DNA of 64,000 nucleotides from Ancylothrix sp036704045 (GTDB taxonomy: Bacteria; Cyanobacteriota; Cyanobacteriia; Cyanobacteriales; Oscillatoriaceae): contig DATNQM010000042.1 in the NCBI GenBank assembly GCA_036704045.1, forward strand, positions 124,001 through 188,000, in the 5' to 3' direction. Positions 9,407-19,200 of the stretch are shown piece by piece. Made by a program: the position numbers and the translations under genes. The number at the start of each line of letters is the position of its first letter. Positions within the stretch are counted from its first letter, which is position 1. The notes beneath the pieces are model-generated. The model worked only from the letters and a program-made list of their open reading frames with translations. It had not been told where the DNA came from and made no database searches.

Positions 9407-10780
9407 ATGACGATTTCGGAAGAGTTAAAGTGGTCAAATGTGCAAGCTTTGGTTGAGGCGGGTGTAGAAGAAATTGGGCCGGCTTTTGATGCCAAACATC
9501 CACCGGATCCAAAGTTAATAGATACTTGCGTACATTGTGGGTTTTGCTTATCTACTTGTCCGAGTTATCGAGTTATAGGCAAAGAAATGGACTCGCCGAG
9601 AGGTCGGATTTATTTGATGGATGCCATTAATGAAAAAGAGGCCGGTTTAGATGAAGCGACAGTAACTCATTTTGACTCGTGTTTGGGGTGTTTGGCTTGT
9701 GTTTCTACTTGTCCTTCGGGAGTGCAGTATGATAAGTTGATTGCCGCCACTAGGCCGCAGGTTGAAAGGAATTTTGAGCGGTCATTATCTGATAGACTAA
9801 TTCGGGCTTTGATATTTAATTTGTTTCCTTATCCGGGCCGGTTGCGTCCTTTGTTAGCACCACTTTTTGTTTATCAAAAATTAGGCTTACAAAAGTTGAT
9901 TCGGGCGACAGGAATTTTGCCAAAAGTTTCACCTCGTTTGGCGGCAATGGAGTCTATTTTGCCAGAAATTTCTGTTGAATCTTTTCGGGATGAATTGCCC
10001 CAGGTGATTCCAGCCCAGGGTGAAAAACGTTATCGTGTGGGGATGATTTTGGGTTGTGTTCAGCGGTTATTTTTTTCGCCGGTAAATGAGGCAACGGCGA
10101 GGGTTTTGACTGCCAATGGTTGTGAGGTGGTGATTCCAAAATTCCAGGGTTGTTGTGCAGCATTACCGGCCCATCAAGGACAAGAAGAACAAGCGCAATC
10201 TTTGGCAAGACAAATGATTGATAGTTTTGAAGGAATGGGGCTGGATGCGATTATTATTAATGCGGCCGGTTGTGGTCATACGTTGAAGGAATACGGGCAT
10301 ATTTTGCAGGATGATGTGATTTATAAGGAAAAGGCAGAAGCTTTTTCTAAGAATGTTAAGGATGTGCAAGAATTTTTGGCAGAGGTAGGTTTAACAGCAA
10401 AATTAAATCCAATTTTTGATGGTGAATTAAAAGTTGTTTATCAGGATGCTTGTCATTTGTTGCATGGTCAAAAAATTAGTTTGCAGCCGCGTCAACTTTT
10501 GCAAAAAATTCCGGGGGTGAAGTTAAGAGAACCGGTAGATGCAGCTTTGTGTTGTGGAAGTGCAGGAGTTTATAATATGCTGCAACCGGCAGTAGCGGAT
10601 GAGTTAGGTCAGCAAAAAGTGGAGAATTTGTTAAATACGGGGGCTGAATTAATTGCTTCTGCTAATCCGGGGTGTTCTTTGCAAATTAAAAAGCATTTAC
10701 AATTGCAAGGAAAGGATGTTTTGCTGTTACATCCGGTGGAATTGTTGGATTATTCAATTCGGGGAATTAAACTTTCTTAG
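9407..10780 (+). CDS. glcF: Glycolate dehydrogenase iron-sulfur subunit GlcF
   Basis: The 457-residue protein carries two 4Fe-4S ferredoxin motifs near the N-terminus (Cys41/44/47/51 and Cys92/95/98/102) and two CCG-type cysteine-rich repeats (FQGCCAALPAH and DAALCCGSAGVYN) in the C-terminal half, the standard GlcF layout. It passes electrons from the GlcD/GlcE flavin site towards the quinone pool during glycolate oxidation. The ATG is preceded by GGGAAG. It sits 89 bases after glcE on the same strand and is probably co-transcribed. A type II NADH dehydrogenase follows after about 210 bases. Confidence 0.92.
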   Translation: MTISEELKWSNVQALVEAGVEEIGPAFDAKHPPDPKLIDTCVHCGFCLSTCPSYRVIGKEMDSPRGRIYLMDAINEKEAGLDEATVTHFDSCLGCLACVSTCPSGVQYDKLIAATRPQVERNFERSLSDRLIRALIFNLFPYPGRLRPLLAPLFVYQKLGLQKLIRATGILPKVSPRLAAMESILPEISVESFRDELPQVIPAQGEKRYRVGMILGCVQRLFFSPVNEATARVLTANGCEVVIPKFQGCCAALPAHQGQEEQAQSLARQMIDSFEGMGLDAIIINAAGCGHTLKEYGHILQDDVIYKEKAEAFSKNVKDVQEFLAEVGLTAKLNPIFDGELKVVYQDACHLLHGQKISLQPRQLLQKIPGVKLREPVDAALCCGSAGVYNMLQPAVADELGQQKVENLLNTGAELIASANPGCSLQIKKHLQLQGKDVLLLHPVELLDYSIRGIKLS

Positions 10781-10993
10781 AACGAGATTCTGCCTACCGA
10801 ACCCGACAATGATCGGGAGAGAAACAGCCTACCATAGAAGGCCGGTATCTGTAGATACGGCAAGTGTTTTATTTTTTTGTGTAAAATTTTGTAAACTAGG
10901 GACGGGTGATTGGGTATTGGTGAGACAAAAAGGCAACAAAAAGAAAACAATTACCCATTCCCACTTACAAATTCTAAAACCGCAGGAGTGATT

Positions 10994-12364
10994 ATGAGTT
11001 TAGAAGCAGTGAAAAATAAACAACTCCCCCATGTTGTGATTGTTGGAGGGGGTTTTGGCGGTTTGTATGCGGCGCAAGCTTTGAGAAATGCTGCGGTGAA
11101 AGTGACGCTGATTGATAAAAGAAATTTTCATCTTTTCCAACCTTTGCTTTATCAAGTAGCCACCGGCAGTTTATCTCCGGCGGATATTTCTTCGCCGCTG
11201 AGAGCAATTTTAAACCACAGTAAAAATACGCAAATTTTGTTAGGAGAAGTAGAAAATATTGATGCCCAACAGCAAAAAGTTTTCATGGCGACGGGGGATG
11301 AAATTGCCTACGATTATTTAATTGTTGCTACTGGTGTCAGTCATCATTATTTTGGAAAAGATGAATGGGCTACTAACGCGCCTGGGTTAAAAACTGTTGA
11401 AGATGCGATAGAAATGCGGCGAAAAATTTTCCTAGCTTTTGAATCGGCAGAAAAAGAAAATGACCCAGAAAAACGTCGTGCTTGGTTAAATTTTGTGGTG
11501 GTTGGTGGCGGGCCGACTGGGGTAGAATTAGCTGGGGCTTTGGCAGAATTGGCGCACTATACTTTGAAGAATGATTTTGCTACCATTGACACTACAGAAG
11601 CGCAAATTTTGTTAATTGAAGGTGTAGATCGGGTGTTACCTCCTTACCCGGTAGATTTATCAGAAAAAGCCAAAAATTCTTTAGAAGAATTGGGCATAAC
11701 TGTGAAAACTCGCACGATGGTGACTAATATTGAAGATGGAATGGTGACGGTAAAGTGTGAGGATAAAGAGGAGAAAATTGAGACTAAAACTATTTTATGG
11801 GCTGCCGGTGTCAAGGCTTCGGCAATGGGTGAAACTATTTCTAAAAGTACGGGCGCTGAGTTGGATCGGGTGGGGCGGGTAATTGTTGAACCGGATTTAA
11901 GTGTGAAGAATTTTCCTAATATTTTTGTGATCGGAGATTTGGCGCATTTTGCCCATCAAGGTGATGGTAAACCTATTCCGGGGGTGGCGCCTGTGGCGAT
12001 GCAAGAAGGGCAGTATGTAGCGCAATTAGTTAAGAAAAAATTGGCCGGTAAAAGTGTCGAACCTTTCCGTTATGTTGATTATGGTAGTTTAGCTGTAATT
12101 GGTCGTCATGCGGCGGTTGTGGATTTGGGTTTTGTCAAGTTTTCGGGTTTCTTGGCTTGGCTGGCTTGGGTTTTTGTTCATATTTATTATCTGATTGAGT
12201 TTGATAATAAATTGGTTGTGATGATTCAGTGGGGTTGGAATTATTTTACTCGCAAACGAGGGGCGAGGTTGATTACAAATCCCTATTTGCGAACAATAAC
12301 GACGGGGGATGGTAATAATTTGAATGGGATAGGGACAACGAAAAAAGAGCCGGTGGAGGTATAA
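10994..12364 (+). CDS. Type II NAD(P)H dehydrogenase (NDH-2)
   Basis: This 456-residue FAD enzyme has two Rossmann motifs, VIVGGGFGGLYAAQAL near the N-terminus for FAD and VVVGGGPTGVELAGAL in the middle for NAD(P)H, and the FVIGDLAH FAD-ribityl motif. The C-terminus has an amphipathic/hydrophobic stretch (about 375-425), as in NDH-2 enzymes that attach to the membrane and reduce quinone without pumping protons. I chose ATG 10994 because AGGAG lies just before it; the frame is open upstream to a TTG at 10910, but that extension is not conserved-looking. Cyanobacteria have several paralogues (NdbA/B/C) and I cannot say which this is. A terminator follows at 12371. Confidence 0.88.
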   Translation: MSLEAVKNKQLPHVVIVGGGFGGLYAAQALRNAAVKVTLIDKRNFHLFQPLLYQVATGSLSPADISSPLRAILNHSKNTQILLGEVENIDAQQQKVFMATGDEIAYDYLIVATGVSHHYFGKDEWATNAPGLKTVEDAIEMRRKIFLAFESAEKENDPEKRRAWLNFVVVGGGPTGVELAGALAELAHYTLKNDFATIDTTEAQILLIEGVDRVLPPYPVDLSEKAKNSLEELGITVKTRTMVTNIEDGMVTVKCEDKEEKIETKTILWAAGVKASAMGETISKSTGAELDRVGRVIVEPDLSVKNFPNIFVIGDLAHFAHQGDGKPIPGVAPVAMQEGQYVAQLVKKKLAGKSVEPFRYVDYGSLAVIGRHAAVVDLGFVKFSGFLAWLAWVFVHIYYLIEFDNKLVVMIQWGWNYFTRKRGARLITNPYLRTITTGDGNNLNGIGTTKKEPVEV

Positions 12365-12370
12365 ATTTAG

Positions 12371-12396
12371 GGTGGGCATAGCCCACCTATTTTGTT
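12371..12396 (+). terminator. Terminator after the NDH-2 gene
   Basis: A perfect stem GGTGGGC / GCCCACC with an ATA loop (12371-12387) is followed by TATTTTGTTTT, six bases after the stop codon. Confidence 0.85.
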
Positions 12397-12503
12397 TTGT
12401 GCCGGTGTTTAAAAGCTTTGTAATTACTTCCTCAAGATAGAGTTAAAAGCCAGGGGAAACTACTAGATTTGAAGGGCAACCTCTACAAGAATCTCCCCTA
12501 GTT

Positions 12504-13739
12504 ATGGTGGATAAATATATTTTCTATCTCCTAGTTATTGGTTTGGTTTTACTGTTAGCTACTCTTGGGTCTGGTTGGATTTCCCGATTACCCCTTTCTT
12601 ATTCTTTAATTTATCTCGTTGTTGGGATATTTTTAGGGCCCTATGGGATCAATTTGATTAAAATTCGACCAGATGCACAATTTTTGGAAAGAGTCACAGA
12701 ATTTGTTGTTATTGTATCGGTGTTTAGCTGCGGTTTAAAAATGAATCGTCCGCTGACATTTCAGGCTTGGAATTCAACCGGCCGGTTGATTGGTTTTTTA
12801 ATGCCTATTTCAATTTTGGGCGTGGCAGAAATTGCTTATGCGTTTATGGGTTTTAATTGGGGGGCTGCTGTTTTATTAGGTGCAATTTTAGCGCCAACTG
12901 ACCCGGTTTTGGCTTCAGAGGTGCAACTTTCTCATATTGAGGATCATGATGAATTGCGTTTTGGCTTAACTTCTGAAGGCGGTTTAAATGATGCTTTAGC
13001 TTTTCCCTTTGTGTATTTTGGGTTGTATTTGTTAAAAGATCATAATTGGGAAAAATGGTTTAAATATTGGGTGATGGTTGATGTTATTTGGGCAATTGTT
13101 GCCGGTGTTGGAATGGGAATTATTGTGGCTTATGTAGTGGTTTGGCTTGATAAACAATTGCAAAAAAGAAGGCCGGTTGATAACTTAATGCAAGATTTTA
13201 TTGCATTAAGTACAATTTTGTTGACTTATTCTTTGACAGAAATTGTAAATGGGTATGGTTTTGTTGCAGTTTTTGTAGCTGGGATGATGATTCAACGTAG
13301 TTATCGTAATCCAGAAAAACCGCTTTCTCAGTTACATTTTACAGAACGTATTGAAAAGCTAATGGAGGTGGGGCTTATTTTGCTATTGGGTTCAATGTTG
13401 CGAGTGGAACCGATGCTGAGATTTGCTTTTCCTACACTTTTAATTGGAGGATTTTTGTTGTTTTTAATTCGACCCATTGGTTGTTGGTTGAGTACAATAG
13501 GGGGTTCTTGGTCTCCAAAAACTCGCTTTCTTTTTGGATGGTTTGGTATTCGTGGAGTAGGTAGCTTGTATTATTTAACCTATGCTTTTGGTCACGGGTT
13601 AAAAGGATTTTTGGGGGAAGAAATTGGCTGGATTGTTTATTCAATTGTGGTAATTTCTATGATTTTACATGGCATTAGCGCAACGCCGTTGATGAAGTAT
13701 TATCAAGAGACACCGGAGAGGGAGTTATTAAATAGTTAA
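12504..13739 (+). CDS. Cation:proton antiporter (CPA1/NhaP-like)
   Basis: A 411-residue membrane protein with about 12 hydrophobic helices, matching the Na+/H+ exchanger family. The helix containing GAILAPTDPVLASE has the TD-P motif of CPA1 antiporters, and EGGLNDALAFPFVYFG supplies the conserved acidic residues of the ion-binding region. It would exchange Na+ (or K+) for protons across the plasma membrane and contribute to pH and salt homeostasis. It lacks the long C-terminal regulatory tail of larger NhaP proteins. It lies 139 bases after the NDH-2 terminator, so it probably has its own promoter. Family assignment is firm; ion selectivity is not readable. Confidence 0.88.
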   Translation: MVDKYIFYLLVIGLVLLLATLGSGWISRLPLSYSLIYLVVGIFLGPYGINLIKIRPDAQFLERVTEFVVIVSVFSCGLKMNRPLTFQAWNSTGRLIGFLMPISILGVAEIAYAFMGFNWGAAVLLGAILAPTDPVLASEVQLSHIEDHDELRFGLTSEGGLNDALAFPFVYFGLYLLKDHNWEKWFKYWVMVDVIWAIVAGVGMGIIVAYVVVWLDKQLQKRRPVDNLMQDFIALSTILLTYSLTEIVNGYGFVAVFVAGMMIQRSYRNPEKPLSQLHFTERIEKLMEVGLILLLGSMLRVEPMLRFAFPTLLIGGFLLFLIRPIGCWLSTIGGSWSPKTRFLFGWFGIRGVGSLYYLTYAFGHGLKGFLGEEIGWIVYSIVVISMILHGISATPLMKYYQETPERELLNS

Positions 13740-13759
13740 AAAGTCTAGTTTTTTGTCTG

Positions 13760-13793
13760 AAAAATAAAAAAACCCTCCTCTAAAAGGGGAGGG
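13760..13793 (-). terminator. Terminator of the small secreted protein gene (minus strand)
   Basis: CCCTCCTC (13773-13780) pairs with GGGGAGGG (13786-13793) across TAAAA. Read on the minus strand, the hairpin is followed by a T-rich run (13772 down to 13760), placing it downstream of the gene at 13870-14208. Confidence 0.75.
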
Positions 13794-13869
13794 AAGCTAG
13801 GGAAGGGGTTAATGGACTTTTGAGAAAGGAAAATTATTGTTAGGAATTAAACCTAACTTTGAGATATTT

Positions 13870-14208
13870 TTACTCTTGGCCGGTTACTTTTTCTACCAAT
13901 TCTTCGGCTTTTTCAATTAAACTGGGATCCGGGTTTTCTTCTTTGAATTCTTTTAAATTCTCTTCGTAAGTTTTTTCGATGCTATTTAAGTTGTGTGCCT
14001 CTTTAACAGCTTCTTCATAGGCATCGGCGCGACGTGCAGCTTCAGCAGGATTAACTTTTTCTTGAGTCGGCTTTTGATTAAACATGGATGCCGCGTGGGC
14101 GGGCATTTCAAACACAAATAAACCGGATAAACTAACTAAACTCAACAGAGATACTACTAAAATGCTTTTGCGTAAAGTTTCTGCCATTGCTAAAAAAATT
14201 CTTTGCAT
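13870..14208 (-). CDS. Small secreted helical protein of unknown function
   Basis: The 112-residue product has a hydrophobic signal peptide (about 13-40) ending in MPAHAASM, a good signal-peptidase I site, so it is probably exported to the periplasm or thylakoid lumen. The mature part is highly charged and predicted helical (KVNPAEAARRADAYEEAV, then glutamate/lysine-rich). AAGGAG lies about ten bases before the ATG, and a terminator follows the stop. I do not recognise a named family. It is flanked by the antiporter gene, which converges on it, and the saccharopine-dehydrogenase-like gene upstream on the same strand. Confidence 0.75.
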   Translation of the reverse strand: MQRIFLAMAETLRKSILVVSLLSLVSLSGLFVFEMPAHAASMFNQKPTQEKVNPAEAARRADAYEEAVKEAHNLNSIEKTYEENLKEFKEENPDPSLIEKAEELVEKVTGQE

Positions 14209-14407
14209 TGTATTTGACTCCTTTGTTTTCCTTTAATAATTCTAATCCTACCTGCCAAACTCTACAAAGTTGTCTATCTTGAGGTAGATTAAAAGGAGTA
14301 TCTTTAATTAGAAATAGTTACAACTTTTAATCATAGTAAATTTTACCCCTCGCGGCACAAGGGGTTAATAAGTGGCTATTTTTTTATGTTTAATTTGCTG
14401 TATTTTG

Positions 14408-15508
14408 TTATAGCCACTGTTCCTGCATTTGCATTTGTCGAGATGCCATGAGGGGTTCAAATAAATCGGTGGATAAGGCTTGTTCTTGGGGCCAAACTCC
14501 GGGTTTTTGAAGTTTTCCATTCAAGATTAATTCGACGATACTGCCGGTGCCAATGCCGGTAGCAACGGCGGCACTTTCATGCACCACTGTTGAGCAATAT
14601 GTGGCTGGCTTTCCATCTTTTATTCCTTTGATTTCTGAACGTACTGCTACGCCGGTTCCTACCATTGTATCTGTTAGTTTTGTCATGTTGTAAGAAACAT
14701 GAGACAAAAACTCTACTACTGCTGGATTTTTTACCCAACTTTGAGGCCACAAATTTGCTACAAACCAAGTGAGATGATTATAAAGATCGGGAGATGTGCC
14801 AAATTTTGTGATCACAGTTTTTGCTTGGGGGAAACTGTTAGGAAGGGTAAAGGCTTCTGGCATATCAAACCAATAGACCCCGGTGTTTCCGTAGGGTGCA
14901 GGAAATTCTATGCTTTCGCGGCCGGTGTAGGGTTTAACTTGTTTCCATTTGCCATCTATTAGGACATCAAAAGGATTTTGTAATCCTAAAAATGTAGTTC
15001 TCATTACTGTTAAACCGGCCCCCCCAGAACTCCCGACTACATAACTTAAATGAATTTGTTCTGCCTGGTCTAATTTTTCTACACCGGCCCGAACCATACT
15101 ATTAGAAATGCCAGGAAAAATTCCTGTATTTATAATAGCTGTAATCCCAGCATCCTTAGCGGCATTTTTGAGTTCTAAGGCACGAGTTGTAAAGCCGCGA
15201 CTGTCGCTGACATCCACATAATTCACTCCTTCATCTATGCAATTTTGGAGTACGTTTGTGTCGCGGTATTGAAACGGGCCGGCGCAATGTACCACAACCT
15301 TACAGCCTTGAATGGCTTTTTTCACGGCGTTATTATCGGCTAAATTTAGTGCTAAATATTCCACACTGGGGGCCGGTAGAGGCTTGTTGGCAGCAGAGGT
15401 ATCGCGTCCAGTAATGATAATTTCTGCATCGGTAAAGTTGGCTAGGTCTTTGGCAACACTGCTACCAATTCGGCCTCTACCGCCAATAATTAATACTTTT
15501 TTACTCAT
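14408..15508 (-). CDS. Saccharopine dehydrogenase-like NAD(P)-binding protein
   Basis: This 366-residue protein opens with a Rossmann fold, VLIIGGRGRIGSSVAKDLA, followed by IITGRDTSAA and CKVVVHCAGPFQYRD, the pattern of the saccharopine dehydrogenase NADP-binding family (Sacchrp_dh_NADP). Cyanobacterial members are mostly of unknown substrate; lysine metabolism should not be assumed from the family name. The central segment SYVVGSSGGAGLTVMRT belongs to the catalytic/dimer domain. It lies downstream of crtO on the same strand with a 244-base gap that holds a dispersed repeat, so co-transcription is uncertain. No membrane segment or signal peptide is seen. Confidence 0.8.
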   Translation of the reverse strand: MSKKVLIIGGRGRIGSSVAKDLANFTDAEIIITGRDTSAANKPLPAPSVEYLALNLADNNAVKKAIQGCKVVVHCAGPFQYRDTNVLQNCIDEGVNYVDVSDSRGFTTRALELKNAAKDAGITAIINTGIFPGISNSMVRAGVEKLDQAEQIHLSYVVGSSGGAGLTVMRTTFLGLQNPFDVLIDGKWKQVKPYTGRESIEFPAPYGNTGVYWFDMPEAFTLPNSFPQAKTVITKFGTSPDLYNHLTWFVANLWPQSWVKNPAVVEFLSHVSYNMTKLTDTMVGTGVAVRSEIKGIKDGKPATYCSTVVHESAAVATGIGTGSIVELILNGKLQKPGVWPQEQALSTDLFEPLMASRQMQMQEQWL

Positions 15509-15602
15509 TTTTTATGGGATAGATAACTATAAACCCAGAGAAACATATTAGGGATCAATTTTACATCTATAGAAAGTCTGAATTTTGGGTGAGATGCTGG
15601 AG

Positions 15603-15668
15603 TTTTTTTTTCACGCAGAGGTTACGGAGGTATGCACAGAGGACTCAGAGGGTATTTGGGTGTTTTTT
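15603..15668 (+). repeat. Dispersed intergenic repeat, copy A (CACAGAGG type)
   Basis: A T-tract followed by a series of spaced GAGG units (CACGCAGAGG, TTACGGAGG, GCACAGAGG, ACTCAGAGGG) and ending in GGTATTTGGGTGTTTTTT. Near-identical architecture occurs at 42005-42060 and 62843-62910. A 68-codon open frame running through this copy is rejected as non-genic. Confidence 0.75.
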
Positions 15669-15752
15669 GTTTTGGGTTTTTGTGGGGTTTGGTGTTGGTT
15701 ATGGGAGGATAAAATAGGGGTGTTTTGGGACACCCCAGTAAGGTTTGAGATT

Positions 15753-17444
15753 TTAAGACATTTTAAAGACAGATTTGGCTGTGGCTTTTAGTGAGTTTGC
15801 TGCATCTGTTAAAGTTTGGGTAATTGGGTGCTGAGTTTGTAAGAAAACTCTCGCACAATTGCGTCCGGGCATTCCTGAAATTGAGCCACCCGGATGCGTA
15901 CCGGCCCCGGTTAAGTACAACCCATCAATGGGGGTTTTATAATTTGCTAACTCCGGTAAAGGACGGAAAAATACCATTTGATCTAAAGTCATATCAATGT
16001 GATAGTGATTTCCCCGTAAAAAGCCGGTGCGTTCTGCTAATTCTGGGGGACTTTCTACCCGGCGAGCAATGATGGAGTTTTTGATATTAGGCGCATATTG
16101 GGCAATTTTATCAACGCAACGGTCTGCGACTTTATTTTTCAATTCATCGGTCCAGCCGGTGCCTTTCATGCCGGTACCATCCGCACCGGCAATTTGATAA
16201 GGTGCAAAGAATTCTACCCACAAAGTATGTTTTCCTTCGGGTGCCATTGTCGGATCCAGCATCGTTGGCATAACAACATAAAGGGATGGATCTTCAGGAA
16301 TTTTACCAACTATTGGATCGCTGTGAGCCACCTCAACTTGATTGACAGAATCTGCAATTAAAAATGAGCCTATTAAATACTCATCTTTGTGATTATGGTG
16401 GTCAAAATGAAGCGGTTCTGACAAGGCTAAATCAATTTTTACAATGCTTTCATTATTGTTAACAATGCGACGTTCTACCCGTTCACGCAAATTGGAATCA
16501 GCAGCATGAACCGCATCTTCATCTAGCAAATGTAAAAATACCCGCTTGGCATCAATATTAGAAATTACTCCTTTTTTTGCACGATATTCTTGACCACCTT
16601 TAACTCTTACTCCGACAGCACGACCGTCATCAATTAAAATCTTTTCTACTGCTTGATCGGTAAGAATTTTTCCGCCTTCAGCTTGTACTAAATTCACCAA
16701 AGCTGCTGTTAAAGCACCTGTACCACCACGCGGTCTTGCCATGCCCGGATTATGACGCATTGCCATCATAATTGCCCCTACAGAAATCGTTTTTTGCGAA
16801 GGCGGTGCACCTAGTTCGGAAGCAAGTCTTGCTAGGGGTGCTTTGAGGAATTCGGAATCAAACCATTCTTCTAAAATATCGCGGGGACTGCTAAACATTG
16901 TACGGACAAAATCCAGCGTTTTATCTGGGCCCCCAATCACAGAAAGTAAATCTTGAAGTTTGGCTGCATCATAGTTGCCGGCCATATCAATTACAGATTT
17001 TGGCGGTGCATTAAACACAGGAATCATTGCGCCAATAACCCGCTGCCAAAAATCTGTAAATTCGGCATATTTTTTAGCATCGCGTTCGTTATAGCGAGCA
17101 ATTTCAGCACAAGTTTTTTCGACAGAATGGTGAGCTAAAAAATATTTACCGTCGGGATGGGGACAAAATACAACGGGGTCACAATGAAGATATTTTAAGC
17201 CGTATTTTTTTAATTCTAATTCTTCGACCACCGGCCCCAAGTGAATAAATTCATGGTCGATGGCGCAGAGGTTAAATTTAAACCCAGGTGCGTCTTCTGG
17301 CATAGCTTCTTCGGTTGTAGCAGCGCCTCCGGGTATAGAACGTTTTTCTAATAGCAAAACGCTGTATCCTGCTTTAAGTAAGTAAGCGGCACAAGTTAAC
17401 CCATTGTGACCGGCACCGATAATTACTACGTCGTAGGTTTCCAT
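15753..17444 (-). CDS. crtO: Beta-carotene ketolase CrtO
   Basis: A 563-residue FAD-dependent enzyme of the phytoene-desaturase-like family. The N-terminal dinucleotide fold YDVVIIGAGHNGLTCAAYLL is followed by EKRSIPGGAATTEE, and the C-terminus has the family motif GLYLTGAGTHPGGSISGMPG. This combination, length and the CAIDHEFIHLGP segment match CrtO, which adds a keto group to beta-carotene to give echinenone (the carotenoid of the orange carotenoid protein). The start at ATG 17444 is preceded by TGGAG at good spacing; an upstream TTG frame extension exists but looks spurious. It follows the P450 gene on the same strand after 185 bases. Confidence 0.88.
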   Translation of the reverse strand: METYDVVIIGAGHNGLTCAAYLLKAGYSVLLLEKRSIPGGAATTEEAMPEDAPGFKFNLCAIDHEFIHLGPVVEELELKKYGLKYLHCDPVVFCPHPDGKYFLAHHSVEKTCAEIARYNERDAKKYAEFTDFWQRVIGAMIPVFNAPPKSVIDMAGNYDAAKLQDLLSVIGGPDKTLDFVRTMFSSPRDILEEWFDSEFLKAPLARLASELGAPPSQKTISVGAIMMAMRHNPGMARPRGGTGALTAALVNLVQAEGGKILTDQAVEKILIDDGRAVGVRVKGGQEYRAKKGVISNIDAKRVFLHLLDEDAVHAADSNLRERVERRIVNNNESIVKIDLALSEPLHFDHHNHKDEYLIGSFLIADSVNQVEVAHSDPIVGKIPEDPSLYVVMPTMLDPTMAPEGKHTLWVEFFAPYQIAGADGTGMKGTGWTDELKNKVADRCVDKIAQYAPNIKNSIIARRVESPPELAERTGFLRGNHYHIDMTLDQMVFFRPLPELANYKTPIDGLYLTGAGTHPGGSISGMPGRNCARVFLQTQHPITQTLTDAANSLKATAKSVFKMS

Positions 17445-17629
17445 TAAAAAACTCCAGATTACCAATTGCGTTTATCTTAGAAAACTTCACAATTTACCAG
17501 ACTCTACCACCCGATAGAGATTGTGGTTGAGTTGGCAATACAAAAGATAGATAAAAGATGATTGGAGAAATTTAAGGGAGTCCTTTATGGAAAACCATCG
17601 AAGTTTTATGAAGTAGCTGCAAGTTTTAA

Positions 17630-18985
17630 TTAGGCTAAAGGATGCCGGGATTGTCCTTTTACGACCATTTGAACACCACCGGCCGGTGCAAGCGTCACAC
17701 CCCGGCGGATCGGGCGAACCGGTGCATTATTTGCCAAATCTAACTGCCAACGCGATACAATTGTTGCCAAAACTAACTTCATTTCAAACTGTGCTAAAGC
17801 TAAGCCCAAACAACGACGACTTCCTCCTCCAAAGGGTAAAAATTCATAGGGAGAAAATTGCCTTTCTAAAAATCTCTCTGGTTTAAATAAATGGGGTTCA
17901 GGATAAAGTTCTGGTCGCTGATGAATTAAATAAATACAACCCATCAAAATTGTTTCTGGTTCAAATTCATAGCCCATCAACTTCAAAGGCGATTTAAGAA
18001 TGCGAGGAAAAGTCAACATTGCCACCGGATAAATACGCAGAGTTTCCGAACAAACCGCATTTAAATAAGGCAATTTAACGACAGCCATTGGATCAAAGTT
18101 TTCTCCCAAACCGGCTAATTCTTCGCGTAACTTTTCTTCCACTTCTGGATGCCGGTGAAGCCAATAAAATGCCCAAGAAAGTGCAGTTGCCGTTGTTTCG
18201 TGACCGGCCGCCAAAAGAGTCATCAATTCATCGCGTAATTCTTCATCACTCATGCCTTCCCCCGCCTCATCGCGTGCCTGCAACAACAGCGTCAAAACAT
18301 CATTTCTCTGCCCATCTAAATTATGACGGCGTTCCGCAATTTCTGCAAAAAGTAACTCATTTATTTCTCGTTCTTTTCGCAACCAATTACCCCAAGGACT
18401 CCATGCCCCCAAATCTTTTTGCAAAAATTTAAAAAACAAAACACTTGAACGCAAAGGCGACCCAACTAAATCTAAAAACTCTCCTAAAAGTTTCTGAATT
18501 TTTTGATAACGTTCACCTTCTCTGAGTCCGAAAACAGCGTGTAAAATCACCCCCATTGTTATTTCTTGCATAACATCCCGAACCGAAAAAGAATCGCCAA
18601 TTTTCCACCGGCCAGTTACTTGATTTGTCACATCAAAAATCACTTGACTGTAGTGCCGCATTCTTTCTCCATGAAACGGCGGCATCAAAAGCTGACGTTC
18701 GCGCCGGTGCTTTTCTCCATCCATTAAAAACAGCGAATTATCCCCAACCAAAGGTCGCAAAATGTCATTACCACGACCCGTATCAAATTGCTTTGCATCC
18801 CCTGTAAATAACTCTTGAACACCCTGGGGATGATTGACAAATACGAAAGGCCGGGCATTAACAACTTTAACGGTAAAAAGGTCTGGGTAACGAGAAGCAG
18901 CCTTATTCATATAATCTACTGGTGCACCTACCCACTGTATTTTTTGAACTAAGGAAGGTGTTTCAATCACATTGTGTAATTTCAT
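17630..18985 (-). CDS. Cytochrome P450, CYP110-like
   Basis: The 451-residue P450 contains the I-helix oxygen-activation motif AGHETTATALSW, the K-helix ExxR in SETLRIYP, the PERF-type segment FKPERFLE and the heme-thiolate signature FLPFGGGSRRCLGLALA. The N-terminal region without a membrane anchor and the HGERMRHYSQVIFDVT segment resemble the cyanobacterial CYP110 family, members of which hydroxylate fatty acids or terpenoids. The substrate here is unknown; adjacency to crtO suggests, but does not show, a link to carotenoid or terpenoid oxidation. ATG 18985 is the first strong start; no clear Shine-Dalgarno sequence precedes it. Confidence 0.88.
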   Translation of the reverse strand: MKLHNVIETPSLVQKIQWVGAPVDYMNKAASRYPDLFTVKVVNARPFVFVNHPQGVQELFTGDAKQFDTGRGNDILRPLVGDNSLFLMDGEKHRRERQLLMPPFHGERMRHYSQVIFDVTNQVTGRWKIGDSFSVRDVMQEITMGVILHAVFGLREGERYQKIQKLLGEFLDLVGSPLRSSVLFFKFLQKDLGAWSPWGNWLRKEREINELLFAEIAERRHNLDGQRNDVLTLLLQARDEAGEGMSDEELRDELMTLLAAGHETTATALSWAFYWLHRHPEVEEKLREELAGLGENFDPMAVVKLPYLNAVCSETLRIYPVAMLTFPRILKSPLKLMGYEFEPETILMGCIYLIHQRPELYPEPHLFKPERFLERQFSPYEFLPFGGGSRRCLGLALAQFEMKLVLATIVSRWQLDLANNAPVRPIRRGVTLAPAGGVQMVVKGQSRHPLA

Positions 18986-19052
18986 GGGCAAAAAATGGAA
19001 ATATTTTTTATTCCCTTATTTTAATAGTTATCGAGACTATTTTAAGGCCCAC

Positions 19053-19090
19053 AAAAAAAGTAGAGACACCCTTGCGGATGTCCCTACTTT
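19053..19090 (-). terminator. Terminator downstream of the pseudokinase gene (minus strand)
   Basis: AAAGTAG (19057-19063) pairs with CTACTTT (19084-19090), and inner GACA pairs with TGTC, around a CCCTTGCGGA loop. On the minus strand the hairpin runs into TTTTTTT (19059-19053). It lies about 110 bases after the stop of the gene at 19201-21183 and just upstream of the P450 gene. Confidence 0.75.
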
Positions 19091-19200
19091 CTATAAACTC
19101 TCACAACACACTCCACCCAGAATTTTGCATTGAATAATGCAAATTATATTTTATCAATGAACTCAATAAAAAGCCAATTAGAGCCTATTATACAAGAAAA

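Noticed and set aside
10802..10821. CCCGA/TCGGG hairpin and the string ATGATCGGGAGAG, also seen near 22442
   Set aside because: Short match without shared surrounding structure; could be chance, no riboswitch class fits.
10910..10993. 28-codon N-terminal extension of the NDH-2 gene
   Set aside because: It starts at TTG, is polar and unlike NDH-2 N-termini; ATG 10994 has AGGAG before it.
15585..15791. 68-codon frame with GAGG-rich start
   Set aside because: It runs through the dispersed repeat and into the 3' end of crtO on the other strand; composition is that of the repeat.
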